Shown here: piece by piece, positions 47,134 through 57,842 of the stretch
Position numbering within the stretch: position 1 is the first letter of the stretch
Layout of the letters: every line of letters starts with the position of its first letter
Source of the DNA: Epichloe hybrida
Lineage: Eukaryota > Ascomycota > Sordariomycetes > Hypocreales > Clavicipitaceae
Reading direction: 5' to 3'
Length of the DNA stretch: 64,000 bases
Assembly: GCA_019022495.1 (NCBI GenBank)
Contig: JAFEKR010000049.1
Span: forward strand, 62,001-126,000
Translations under genes and position numbers: made by a program
Notes under the pieces: generated by a model
What the model saw: the letters and a program-made list of their open reading frames with translations, nothing else
The model's database searches: none
Told to the model about the DNA's origin: nothing

Positions 47134-47736
47134 TCAACCCCCCACTTTGCGCCAGTAGTAGTTGCAATGCATGAGATGCCAGCGCGGCGTCGTGTAGAAG
47201 TATTTCCCCGGGCTGTCCGCGAACAGACCAACCTCGTCTACTGTCAATCTCTGCGTGAGGTTGGCGTCGGCAAAGTATTGCCATCGGCCCCCTGGCCCTT
47301 CCCCGGCCTTGTCAAAATTCGCCTTGAGTTCGTGGTCCATACAATGCTTGGGGAGCCACGCGGGGGCTAGATCATCATACACACATCCCATGGCCTTGGC
47401 TTCCGCCACCGAGTTCCCACAGTCGCATGGCGTGGTCGGTGATTTTCCTCCTTCAAGGGACGGGGCTCTCCAGCAGGCCACAATGGCGATCAGAGATGTG
47501 AGAAGGAGAAGAACGTCCTTGGTCACCCTCAGAGACGCAAGGTAGACGGATTGCCTTCTGACTTGGGGCGTGGGAGGTGATCCGAGGGGACGCAGCAGGC
47601 TGTCCTTGCAGGATTCCTCTCCGTGAGTGTTTTCGGTGTCCAGGCTGTCATTGTGAGGAATGAAATGAGCCCGTTTCAAATTTCGAAGGAGTTTGATCGT
47701 GACATGTTCTTACCTCACGTAGTAGTCATTCGCCAT
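47134..47736 (-). CDS. Small type II membrane protein with Cys/His motifs, unknown function
   Basis: Exon 1 is 47714-47736 (MANDYYV plus two bases) and exon 2 is 47134-47644, joined across a 69-nt intron (donor GTAAGA, acceptor GACAG) to give 177 aa. A short cytosolic N-terminus precedes one hydrophobic segment (VLLLLTSLIAIVACW). The luminal part has CDCGNSVAEAKAMGC, APAWLPKHC and, near the end, WHLMHCNYYW. This pattern recurs in many fungal proteins of unknown function that share the layout of UstYa proteins (one TM anchor, His/Cys-rich luminal domain) without the HxxHC pair. It lies at the left edge of the UstYa-rich block. Membership in that cluster is inference. Confidence 0.75.
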
Positions 47737-48750
47737 TTTTACTCTTCTTCTTCTTCTTTTCTTTAGCAGATAATGGGGGTCTTTGGTTGATTTGTGTTTC
47801 GAGTTGGACTTGATGCTTGATAAACTACAAGGCAATAAACTACAAGACACTTATTACTACATTTATTCCCTTATTCCCCCTGTCCGTTGTCTCGTACTTG
47901 GATAATCGCACGCCCCCGCCCCCTAACCCTGCCCCTTGCCCACTGGCGGCTATATAATATATAAAACTGGGTGCAGTCCAAGCAATAGTTGGTGCATGAG
48001 GCGCCCCGCGCCACAAGTGGGGCCGCCGGGGTAGCTGAATAGACGCGAAACGCAAGAACCACCATGCCAACTACCAGGGAGAAGAGTGAAGAGAGCGAAC
48101 AGAGACGAGCGAGCACATGACCTTCTACAGCAGAATTCTCTGGAGATCCGTCGGATGCTCTACCAGGGTGGCACAGTAGAGAGGCTCGGCAAAACTCTGC
48201 CACATGGAAAAACCCATGTCATGAAACTTACATGAAAAAAATTGAATATGCCGCTTACTATTGCTTACTATGCTACTGATATTGTTAACAGCTAGGGCCA
48301 AAATAGCCAAAAAAACGGAGTTCGCACCCCTAACAGTAGCTGCGATGAATGAACATATTATATGCTCAACAGATATGATAATCAATTCATCAATTAGTGC
48401 GACCCTGCTTCTACTGGCTAACAAGACACAAGCGGCACCAGGACTGAATGTGATGGAGCAAAGAACATTATGGGATAATGGCCATTGTCACAGGGAAAAA
48501 AATTTGTCAATTCTCTACTTGCATTCACATATGTGATGGTATCGCCAATGTTGAATGGACGATTCCGAAGCCAATTGACATTTCAATCATCAAACCCCCC
48601 CCCCTGCAACAAGGCAAGGTGTATTTTGCCTCCCCAACCCCATCCTAGATGATGATGAAAAGGTTAGGTTAGACACTGCCAGGCACGGAGCTTGAAACAT
48701 ACCGTCACGTGCGTACGAAGATGGCTCGGATCATGAGCCGAACCAAGTGA
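47737..48750. other. Intergenic region at the left edge of the UstYa block
   Basis: About 1 kb. Contains a (TTC)n tract near 47743-47760 and a short AT-rich segment around 48240-48400. No supported gene. Confidence 0.45.
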
Positions 48751-48936
48751 CTATTTGTCTGCTTCGTAGTCGCCGTAGTTCTTGGTCCAGGGAATGGGGC
48801 AGCGCTTGACAACGCCGTCCTCATCACCAATGCCGGGGTTTCCCTCGCAATCACGCTTTTGTACCTCACCATCCGGAATTACGGGAACGGCCGATGCTGC
48901 GGCGGCCAGATAGAAAATTACAGCGGCGAACTTCAT
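48751..48936 (-). CDS. Small secreted protein with two Lys-Arg sites; candidate peptide precursor
   Basis: A 61-aa frame from the ATG at 48936. MKFAAVIFYLAAAASA is a clear signal peptide with an Ala-x-Ala end. The short remainder has Lys-Arg at two places: ...EVQKR, then a 17-residue segment DCEGNPGIGDEDGVVKR, then CPIPWTKNYGDYEADK to the stop. Signal peptide plus dibasic sites is the layout of Kex2-processed secreted peptides, including dikaritin-type RiPP precursors whose cores contain Tyr. However, there is only one short candidate core after each site and no repeat array, so it could equally be an ordinary small secreted protein. It is 0.7 kb from the first UstYa gene. Confidence 0.7.
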   Translation of the reverse strand: MKFAAVIFYLAAAASAVPVIPDGEVQKRDCEGNPGIGDEDGVVKRCPIPWTKNYGDYEADK

Positions 48937-49647
48937 GGTCGAGATTTGCGAGTGGGAGAGGGAGAATATGAAAGCTGTTGGGACCGAGACGTGGACTCTG
49001 AGCCTGGTATTGGTGTCGTGGGAAGGGGAAGAAGAAGGGGGAAGATTTGGACCGAGTTGGAGACCCGAATGGGCGAAGCAACTAATAAATAGGTGAGACG
49101 GAGTAAACTGGGTCTTGTGTGCGCGTTTCAGAACTCTCAGTCTTTTTTTTTAGCAAGGAGATAGAGAGAGAGAGTCAATGGAACTGCTGGGTTCATAGAA
49201 ACCATCTCTGGGCGTGGGCTCTAGTCTGCATGCATGTAAGAAGAAGGGGCATCTACGAAAAAAAAAAAAAAAAACACCCTCCACCTCTTCATTTCCTTGC
49301 GTGGATGTGTTGCTTGACTCATGTATGCAATGTAATGCATGGAGATGCAATGAAAGTAAGTTTGGGGGCGGATTCAAATGAGGGTTGCTGGGCAGTCAGT
49401 TCGCTTTTGATGCCGGGTCTGAGTATCTCTCTCTTCTGCCCAGGTCGATTCCGGGGTCTCCAGCTATCCCCCCCCCCCTCCTCCATCTGGTTCTTCCTGC
49501 TGCTCATTTACCTTTGAACAGGATGGCTTCGTCTTCCTTTGAACATTATGACTCCTGGATAAATTAATTGATTTCAAAGCACCACATACGATCGAAACAT
49601 TGGAAGACAAATCACTTGGAGACGTTGTGCAATACAAGACGAAGAGC
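48937..49647. other. Intergenic region between secreted peptide and first UstYa gene
   Basis: About 710 bp of divergent upstream sequence with an A17 run near 49258 and GA repeats near 49161. An ATG at 49523 opens only 14 codons. The true 5' end of the first UstYa gene could lie in this stretch. Confidence 0.45.
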
Positions 49648-50633
49648 ATGTGGCATTTCTGCCAGGAGAGACGGACCAGGCCACGAGAGATATGCCCAGA
49701 TGCAGAAGAGAGGGTATCTGAGCTCTGGAGATATAGCACGGCCATCCTGGGAGTCCTGCTGCTTGCTTCCTTGTACGCGAGTTATTGGACAAGATCCTCT
49801 CCGAGCTACAGAACCGGGTTCGATACTGATTTGGGTATGACCGAGACCATGTTTCTCTTTCCCCCACGTATTCACTATTTCACCCATCACCAGAACCTCT
49901 TCCGTTGACAAGCTACAAAAAGCACCAGCGACCTCTGCCATTCGTTTGAAAAGAGTACAGTTTTCCGGTGGAATCGTCGTGAATCAGTCAAGCCAGTTTG
50001 AGCTTGTGCTCGACGCAGAGGGGGCTCGGTATACCGGCCATCCAACCCCCGAGATTGATGCGGCATGGGACCGCATCGTAGGTAAGTACGTTTCTGTATC
50101 ATCCTTGAATCTTGAAGCTTGGTGCCCCCCCCCCTCCGCCGCTGCAGCAGTGCTTATATAAGGGTTTTGTTTTTCTCTCTCAGGACAATATATTGCCTTG
50201 ACCAAGTCGGAGGCAGAGAATATTGCTGGTCATGTATCTGAGGATCATGGCTCTTTTTTTGCCGTCACGCACGTACGACATAGTCTGCACTGCATCAATT
50301 ACCTGCGCAAGGTGGTGTACGACAAGTGGTATCCGACGATACGTCACGAGAACAGGCCGAACGTTCCCAGCTTCTGGCAGCACGCAGGTTGGTCAAGTTA
50401 TCCCTGTCATGGGCACGCAACTGATGCAATTCCTAGACCACTGCATTGAGATACTGCGCCAGACGATACAGTGCCAGTCGGACCTGACTCCCGTGCCTCA
50501 CGTCTGGTCAGAGGGGAAACAAATGTATTTGGCGGATACTTCGCTGGAGCATACGTGTCGAGACCATGAGGCACTGATGGAATGGCAAAGCAAAAGGGGC
50601 GCGGTTTCGACTTCTGAGAAGCGCACCGGGTGA
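49648..50633 (+). CDS. UstYa-family (DUF3328) oxidase, copy 1
   Basis: Exons 49648-49834, 49929-50081, 50184-50387 and 50437-50633 give 246 aa. Layout: short cytosolic N-terminus, one TM helix (YSTAILGVLLLASLYASYW), then a luminal domain with GHPTPEIDAAWDRI and both family motifs, HSLHC in exon 3 and HADHC formed across the 49-nt last intron, followed by IEILRQTIQC. UstYa proteins are metal-dependent oxidases that cyclise or modify peptides in pathways such as ustiloxin (RiPP) and cyclochlorotine (NRP). The start is the first ATG in frame and is not certain, because the frame is open upstream without an ATG. It is the only copy on the + strand. Confidence 0.87.
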
Positions 50634-51059
50634 CTCTGATGTAGAGATGCAAAAGACGTGGTGACAAGTAATGTATGCACAGTGTAAAACTGGGTGGCTA
50701 TCATCCATGGAATCAAATATTCGTTCCAGCCCTCAGCCTGCAGTGACAGCAATGTCTGGTCGTTGATGTTGGTAGATTTCGACCCTGGTTGTCACGGCCT
50801 GATTGGTCTGATCGGTGTCTGTTCTGTTCAAGGAATTGCCGTGCCCGGCTCTCTTGTGTTGTTTCCACCCCCTCGGAGACCTCCGGAAACTGGGTAATAG
50901 TAGCGGCGCATATTCTGCAATGCATGCCACTCCGTAGTAGCCTTTGAAGAAGCGCACCAGGGCCCCAATCTTCTTCTCCTCCACCGACTTCTTGCACTTG
51001 CCATTACATATTCACACGATACTCGGAAAATCCCCAGCACCCCCCCCGCAAGGCAAGAG
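50634..51059. other. Intergenic region between UstYa copy 1 and 7TM gene
   Basis: 426 bp, tandem orientation (both genes on +). Contains ACTCCGTAGTAG, a variant of the dispersed motif, near 50930. No other gene seen. Confidence 0.45.
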
Positions 51060-52555
51060 ATGCTATCTCGTCGAATTGTGATAATGATGCTCAACAAGTT
51101 GGCTTTCGCCCTCGTCTTTTCACTCGTTCTTGTCTCAAAAACCCGCGGATATACAACGTCACTGCCTCTGGACGAGAGCCAGACCATTCATCAGAGATGC
51201 ATCGACATGATGGGCGGCGGCAGCCGTATTTTTCGACCCGAGAGCCAAGCTTCCTTAATAGTAACATTTACCGGCAACAGTCAGGGTCTTGTCAGCATTG
51301 TTCTCTTCGAGCTAGGCGACGAGCACCTGGGAGGTGTGCGTCTGAAAGGATCAAACGAGGTAGGTAAACCCCCCCCCCCCCCCCTTTTCCCTTTTCTTAC
51401 TATGAGGCGAATTTTTTTCTTCCCTGACAATCTTTTTCTCTTCATCATGTGCTTCAGAAAGAAGCCTTGTGCACCGAGGAGAATATCCAACGTGGCCTAT
51501 GCGGCGAATCCCAGCTGGGAGAATTTCTCATCAGCGACTCTGCGCGACGGGAAGCCCGTCACCCCCTCTTCACACGCGCGGTCAATCTCAGCATGCCTGG
51601 CTCGCTCCATTATCCCGTGTCCGGACCAGGGCTATACTGCGCCGCTGCCGTGGGCTTCTCCGCGTCCTCCTTCTCGGCGACGATGCTCGCGATAGATCCG
51701 AGCAGCGGGGGCTTGCCTGCCTTCCGCGTCGGCTTGTTGAAGGCGTATAGGTACATGGGCCCCGTATGGATCTTGCTGGCCGTGCTGTGGACGCTACATC
51801 TACTTGATGAGATGGACAAGCGGCCGTGTTGGCTTGTGCCCTTGTCGGCTGTCCAGATCGGACTCCGATGGGCCCTGCTGGAAGTTGGTCATGAGTACGA
51901 TGACGCCTGCGGTGTGACGCGGGTGTTCAAGATTGCGGGCGGCGCCATCGAGGTTGCGCAGGACTTTGCCGTCGTCTTGCATGCCCGACAGTTGATGATG
52001 ACGGAGGACACTCGGATCGGCCTGACGACACCGTGGACGTGGCCCTGGCCCAATTTCATCGGACTCCTCGTCCTGGGCGTGGGTTTGACTGCCATGAGGT
52101 GGGCAGAGATGACGACCTCGACAGCGACCAGCCGAGCTACTGTTTACTGCAATGCGGTACTTGGCTCTGCACTTTTCGTCTACATGACGATATCGATATT
52201 CACCTTCAAGTCACGTTGCCGCGAACTGGCCGGCCAGCGCCTTCCGCTTCCGCTTCCGCTTCCGCTTCCCATCTCTGCAGCTCTGGCAGTTCTCTTGGCC
52301 CTGATCTGGGCCCTTTCCTCTGCCACCGCCGCCTTCAATATTTGGTGCCTCGTTCAGCCCCTGAAGCCACTCGAGTTCGGCCAAAGGTTTTGGAGCACAC
52401 GCTTCTTGACCATCGACATGCCTTTTGACATCATATCGCTGTGTTGCGTGTGCTGCGTATCTCTCTATTGTCAATGCAGGAGGAGGAGACCGCTCCAGCA
52501 TGTCGGGAAGGCGGGTGACGAGATGGGCAAGCTTGGGGATTCAGCAGAGCAGTGA
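51060..52555 (+). CDS. PTM1/lung seven-transmembrane-like membrane protein
   Basis: Exons 51060-51359 and 51458-52555 (donor GTAGGT, acceptor TTCAG, phase 0) give 465 aa. A signal peptide (KLAFALVFSLVLVSKTRG) is followed by an extracellular/luminal domain of about 165 residues ending with the family-like KEALCTEENIQRGLCGESQLGEF and GPGLYC blocks. Seven hydrophobic helices follow between about residues 210 and 440. This is the GOST/PTM1-type layout (luminal domain plus 7TM). Family members sit in the Golgi or plasma membrane and are thought to act in traffic or signalling. The C-terminal half carries an in-frame (CTTCCG)n repeat giving LPLPLPLP. It is in the UstYa block and may be a diverged extra copy (inference). 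Confidence 0.8.
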
Positions 52556-52621
52556 CAGACGGCAGGCACAAATACTTTTCATGTATCATGTACACATCAA
52601 TCAGGCTTTATTTCCCCCACC

Positions 52622-53768
52622 TCATACGGCGTTGCACTCTCCCTCGCCTTCCAGTGCATGATTTCTTCCCCGCTCAATCCTTAGCTCGCCGTTCTCAGCC
52701 TGAACGACATGATGGCTTGGGCGCCAGAGGCTTGCTTCCATGCCGTTTGTCGACGCCCACTCCAAGACTTTGGTGTAGTTTCTGCAGGTATGCATGTTAT
52801 CTACTCGAGGCCGCAAACCCTGTACTACATCGCTCCAGACATAGTACACGACAGAGGTGTCGGCACTGCAGACGAGCGCTTGACGGACCTGGTCAAGGCA
52901 GTGATCTGAACAGTCCTTTTTGGTTAAACACGGGCTCGCCTTTTGCATCAGACTGGGAATGTGGCGTACCAACATGCAACCATTTGCAGTAGTCAATTGT
53001 GCCGTTGGGGAAGTAGAAGTGCTTGTCATAGCGGTCGCGATATAAGGCCATTCGGACAACGTCGAGACAATGCATTTGTGGAAGACGTCCAGCGTAATGA
53101 CGTACTCATTCTCTCTCCCAGGGGCAGGTAGACGCTCTGTTTCCTCGGGCAAGCGACCCGCGACCTCGGCATCGACAGAAGAGAGAATGCCCGCTGCCGC
53201 ACAGAGTCAGTTCGCGCGCAGATGAGAGCCATGACTTGACTGACGGCAACCCGCCCCGTGCGTACTTATTGCCAACTTGAAGAAGAAGAAGGGTTGCACA
53301 GACGAGAATACAGCTCCGACCACAAGCGGTCATTTTCCTCCGTCGGCATGCCTTGGAAGGGCGTCTTGTCACGACCACGGCTACGATTGAACTTGTACGT
53401 GATGTACTCGACCAGGCCATTGACGGGTGCTAGGCGACCCGAGTCGATTAGCTCATGGTGCTGCCGCCGCTGCTGCTGCGAGGGGCTACTGCTACTGCTG
53501 GTCACTTACAGAAAAGCTGCTGCGAGGGATCATGGCAGGAGTGCTTGGGGCAGGCATAGAAGCGCGCCGTGGACATGCTCGCCGTGATGGCTGAAAGTGT
53601 AGACACCAAAAGACAGATCAAGACGAGGTTGGCACCGCCGTGCTGTGCCTGTGCCTGTGCCTGTGCCTGTTGTGCCGGTGGTTTACGACAGGAACAGTAG
53701 TGGCCAGGATCCGGATTGGCCACAGCGACGTAACCCGCCTGCTCCGGGGAATGCGATGGCAACGACAT
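52622..53768 (-). CDS. UstYa-family (DUF3328) oxidase, copy 2, with apparent 1-bp frameshift
   Basis: Exons 53510-53768, 53304-53429, 52970-53193 and 52622-52905. The protein has a Gln/Ala-repeat cytosolic tail, a TM helix (NLVLICLLVSTLSAI), SPVNGLVEYITYKF, then TPFQGMPTEENDRLW. Exon 3 should read VFHKMHCLDVVR, the first HxxHC motif, but the sequence has CACAAATGCA where CACAAAATGCA is expected (minus strand, 53075-53077). One A is missing and the frame breaks exactly between the His residues. No intron can repair it. The second motif HVDHC spans the last intron. With the base restored in concept the length would be about 297 aa, normal for the family. Donor of intron 2 is GTCTGT, a weak but usable site. 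Confidence 0.82.
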
Positions 53769-54031
53769 TGTAGGCGGTTGAACAACAGGGAATGATTGAA
53801 CCGCCGAGAGCTTGTGAATTTCAATGTTGGCGAATTTGGAGATGCCCTATCTACGGGTACTCTCGGCAAGTGCCACCGCCCCTGCCACTGCCACCTGTTA
53901 GGGTGGAGAATGGATTAGGTAATGGAGGATAGCATGTTCACACCCACCCACATGAAGCCACCCCGTCCCCCCCTCCCCGGCAGATAGACAGACGCCTTGG
54001 CGCTCTCCAGGAATGGCCTCGAGGAATGGCC
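53769..54031. other. Short intergenic region, UstYa copies 2 and 3
   Basis: 263 bp containing the copy 2 promoter and copy 3 3' flank. A 13-bp repeat overlaps the copy 3 stop codon (54010-54044). Confidence 0.5.
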
Positions 54032-54044
54032 TCAAGGAATGGCC
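54010..54044. repeat. 13-bp tandem repeat across the stop codon of UstYa copy 3
   Basis: GGAATGGCCTCGA, GGAATGGCCTCAA and a partial third unit. The TGA of the gene lies in the middle unit, so small copy-number or base changes would extend or shorten the protein. Confidence 0.85.
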
Positions 54045-55054
54045 GGCAGCTCCGTCACGTTGGTGGGTTTGGCTGGCACCCTCGTGATCTGGTGCTGCTG
54101 CAGCCACCCGCTTAACTCGGTCCATGCAGCGTCAGGACACTCGCGCTCGACGTTGAAGTTGGCTGTTGGCCCCTTCTTCCCCCGGACCCAGTTGTAGGTG
54201 ATCAGGGTCGTGTCGCGGTCACTGGCCAGTCAGTCCCTGCCGTCAGCAACGCGCTCTGCAGACAATAACATGATGGGGGCAATCAATAATGAAGGCGGCG
54301 CAAAAGTGTCCGAGTAGCCGAGCAGAGCAGCGATTCTCACGCAAATCTCACGCAATTCCCACGCACCATTCCAATTTCTGCCGCAGGATGTCAACGCAAT
54401 GATCAACCCGCGCGTGCCATGTCGCAGGGTTCTCCTCATAAGCCAATCGTTCTTCGCCTCCATAGTCCAAGTACGAGGCGCGATAGAGGTTGAACAAGCA
54501 GTGAAGCTGATGGCTCGCCTCAAACGTTGCAAGATAATGCCCGTCGTAGGCGCCGCCGTTGACTCGGACGGCCGAGCTCATGTGCTGCGGGTGTGAAGCT
54601 CGGAAGGCGGCCTCGTCCACACCAAACATCCATACAGGCCAGTATCTCTTCTCCCAAGCCTGGACGACTTCCGGTGACGGTGGGCCCGTGAAAGGGCTTC
54701 GTAGATTGTACGTGCCGTTGACACGCACGAGGGTGTTGGTGTTGGATGAAGACTGCCACGGCAGCGCGGGCGCTACTTAGCTCATCTCATCATCAGTCTC
54801 AGACCTTTTCCCGTTTTCCATTTGTGACGGCACGGTGAGGAAGAGAAGACCTGGACTGGCTTACCGGTCGCATTTGTTGCTCGGGTTCGCGTGGCCGTGG
54901 CTATGCCGAGCCGCTGGCAGCTTCCCCAACTGGCAGTGGGCACCAGGAGTTGCGTGGTGATGGAACCAATGATGCCACCCAGGAAGAACGAGAAAATAGT
55001 CAGCAGTTCCATCGGCTTAGCCACGTTATCTGCGTTTTTCATAGAGCACTGCAT
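54032..55054 (-). CDS. UstYa-family (DUF3328) oxidase, copy 3
   Basis: Exons 54865-55054, 54367-54772 and 54032-54221 give 261 aa. A short N-terminus (start ATG 55054; a second ATG four codons later is equally possible) leads to a TM helix (LLTIFSFFLGGIIGSITTQLLV). The luminal part has FTGPPSPEVVQAWEKRYWP, first motif HQLHC in exon 2, second motif VDHC in ARVDHCVDILRQ, and a Cys-Asp pair restored across the last intron (LECDRDTTLITYNWV). This is a complete set of HxxHC motifs, so the enzyme is probably active. The C-terminal extension to PTNVTELPAIP is longer than in the other copies. Confidence 0.88.
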
Positions 55055-55315
55055 TCACGACGTGAGTTTTTTTTTGGGGGGGATTCGAGGATGAGTATGG
55101 GCAAGAGAAGGTAAGTGTGTAGGTGGTTGGTCGGTTGAGCGGCTCATTAATAAAAGAAGCGAGCGTTACATATCACTGTCTTTGCCTAGGCAAGTATGGG
55201 ATATATATATATATATAGGATAATGCTAAATTTGCACTTGTTAAAAACAGTAAGCTTTAGTGAGTTATAGTGAGCTAGAGCCCTACACTCCACGCTTCTT
55301 CTACTCTACTCTCAG
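55055..55315. other. Short intergenic region with AT-rich insertion
   Basis: Holds the copy 3 promoter, and at 55199-55216 a (TA)n run followed by an AT-rich stretch to about 55275 that looks like a small repeat relic. Confidence 0.5.
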
Positions 55316-56149
55316 TCACTCATTTTCTTGAGTCCATTCCAGGATCTTGCTGAAATCTCGGCAGTAGTGCAATGTGTTAAAGTCTGGTGACTCCTTCTGC
55401 GCCTGGTCTGGTGTCCGCATAATCAGATACGGCGTCGCGTCACTCGCACACATGAGCACTTGACGGAGTCTTTGCACGCATCCGTCGACGCGTCTCATGA
55501 CATCCGCCTCGGTCCCCCAGAAGCTCTCAAGGGAAGAGTAGTTATAATCGCCCCTGTACGAGTATTGGCGGAGGTGGTTCAGACAGCCTAGGTTCCGAAA
55601 GACTTCAAGGTATGCCGATGCTTCACCATTGGCCTCTACCACGATCTTGCCATCTATTAGCTCCCGAGGTTCGTCGATCTTGCTTCGCGGGATACCGATT
55701 GGATGCTCTAGGAAAGGGTCAATGGGTCAGATCTCATATTCTTGAATTTCTTTTTTGAAAATCGGCATCTCCGGATCATTATTCTTACCTTGTAACAAGT
55801 TGCTCCACGCCAATTCCAACTCTGGCGTCGGTGTTCCCCTGTACACAGACTTCTGGGAGAAGCCGTTCTGAAACGTCTCCCAATGATATTGAACTACATG
55901 CAACGCTGGGGCTGTATAATTTTTTCCTTCTTTTTTAGTAACAGGCTTTTCATTCATTTTTCAGATGCAGACATGCAGCTACAAAGTAAGGATGAAATTC
56001 AGAAAAAAAAAGGACTTACACCACGAAGACATGCTCTCTGTACATTGTAGATCATCAGCTTCAATGGCGCGACCAGCAAGATATAGCCCGAGAGATAGTA
56101 TCAGCAACAATGGCCAACTGGCAAGCAGTACTTGCCAGCCTGAAATCAT
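55316..56149 (-). CDS. UstYa-family protein, copy 4, lacking the HxxHC histidines
   Basis: Exons 56020-56149, 55789-55911 and 55316-55707 give 214 aa. The N-terminal TM helix is VLLASWPLLLILSLGLYLAG. The family core is present: SPALHVVQY, SVYRGTPTPELELAW, then GIPRSKIDEP and a C-terminal FNTLHYCRDFSKILEW. But where active copies have HQxHC and HxDHC it reads FRNLGCLNHLRQ and RRVDGCVQRLRQ. The Cys are kept and all four His are replaced. The gene is otherwise intact with normal splice sites. It may be a non-catalytic partner, or belong to a divergent UstYa clade with another chemistry. Confidence 0.85.
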
Positions 56150-56813
56150 CGTGGTAGGAAAATCTGGACTTATCCTCGTAACAGAACAAGGTGTGAAATG
56201 AAGAACTATGTGCAATTGCTTCATATTGTGCAGTTGCTTCACAACCTCACCCCCCCCCCCCCCCGGCTTTCCTTTTTTCCCCCCGCTCTGGGGATTGCAA
56301 AGACCCTGAACCTTTCGACGGGCGGAGAGCTTCGACTCATCTCTCTCAATAAAGGCTGATACGGATAGTACACTGCCACACCGGCGTGTCCCCCGCATTG
56401 GCGGCGCGCATGGAGCCCGGGTGGGACGTACTTGCATTGCATCCTCCTCGCGCTCTACGAAACTTGTTGGTCGGCAACTTGCCTCCTGCTATTACATGGA
56501 ACATATAGCGGAGGAGGAGTGGTTCTAACGCTAGGCGTCGACTGCTCGCTGTAGCTGACTGATTCTATTACAACCCGGTCATTATGCATGATTTGCTTCA
56601 TATTACCAAGCTGCATATGGATCTAGCCTGCAGTCAGCAAATACTCTTCGATTGAAATTCCTTACAGGCCTTTTCGAGTTGACGAACTCGCGATCGAATG
56701 GCATACTGTGAGGTGTCTAGTTTGCCCTCGCGGCATGCTGCTACTACCCCCATCCAGTACTGCTTCGGAAAGTTTTCATGGAGACTCTTGAGAAACTCGA
56801 CGATAAGATGTAA
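56150..56813. other. Intergenic region between UstYa copies 4 and 5
   Basis: About 660 bp with a C14 run near 56254-56267. No supported gene; includes the copy 4 promoter. Confidence 0.45.
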
Positions 56814-57842
56814 TCACTCTTCAATGCTATCAAAAACTGAATGAGAGCCAACCCAGTCGACCATTCTTTGAGACACCCGGCATTTGTGTGGCGCCCCACG
56901 CCCAATAATGTCGTCGCTGTCCGCAGACTTTACCAAATAGTATGGTGTCACATCCGCCAAACAGGTAAGCACAGTTCTGAGAGTGGCAATACAATGATCA
57001 ACATGGTGCCGACGGGCCTTTTCACCCCCACTGAACGAGGGCAAGTTGCTGTAGTCCCAATGGTCTTTGTAGATGAATTGCCTGATCAGATTCTACATCA
57101 TGTTAGTTGATTGCTGCCCATGGTTGTGTTCCGTGCAAAATTTCGGGGCCTGTACCAAACAATGGATCTGATGAGCACCCTCAAGGAGACCACCGGCTCC
57201 GCCGCCCTTTTCAAGCCCAACGAGTCTGTAATCTCCATCCAGAGAAGACTTGTTGAGCCCGCTCAAATGCTCGAGTGGGACGCCAAACGCCCCAACTGCC
57301 TTGGTTAATCATAGTGAGTGCGCGTTTGAGGAACACAGTGACTCACAGTCCCATGAGTCGGCCCAAGCTTTTTCCGAGGATCTCGTGGGATAACCACTGT
57401 AGATGTCGGGCTCGAAATGGTCATGAAACGTCACCCACTCAAAGTCCAAAGCGTCGAGAACCGGACCTGCGCAGCTTGGCTCATTGTTGATAGTGGTCAA
57501 GGGGGTCAACCGGGGACAGGAAAAAAACAACAACACTCACTTGGGGCAGACATGCGACGTGCGCAAAGTTTGTCCGAAACTTGATGCCGCTTTTGGGACA
57601 TGAAGTATGAGAAGGAAACGAGTAGACAAAACCAATGAGAAAAAGATCCGTGGAAGAGCGAGCCTATTGTGCTGCTTCTTATCCTCCAGCCTGCTGTCGC
57701 TTGGTGGTAAATATCGTGGAGATTCAGAGCCCATGGACTCTCCAACTTCTTCATCATCATCGTTCGAAACTCGAATTGGTTGATAGTCAAGCTGTCGAGA
57801 CAGGCGACATTGAACCGCAGACCATATTCTAGACATGACCAT
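56814..57842 (-). CDS. UstYa-family (DUF3328) oxidase, copy 5
   Basis: Exons 57541-57842, 57347-57474, 57156-57295 and 56814-57092 give 282 aa. The cytosolic tail contains an acidic DDDEEVGES stretch. The TM helix is around ALPRIFFSLVLSTRFLLIL. The luminal domain reads ALDFEWVTFHDHFEPDIYSGYPTR (split here), then GVPLEHLSGLNKSS, with the first motif AHQIHC ending exon 3 and NLIRQ opening exon 4. The second motif is HHVDHCIATLRTVLTC. Both HxxHC motifs are intact. The acceptor of exon 2 (CCAAG) was chosen by phase and is the least certain junction. It is the first gene of the tandem array 5-4-3-2 on the minus strand. Confidence 0.86.

Noticed and set aside
57111..57308. 65-codon + strand frame starting MLPMVVFRAKF
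   Set aside because: Antisense to exon 3 of UstYa copy 5, which carries the HQIHC motif and consistent splice phases.
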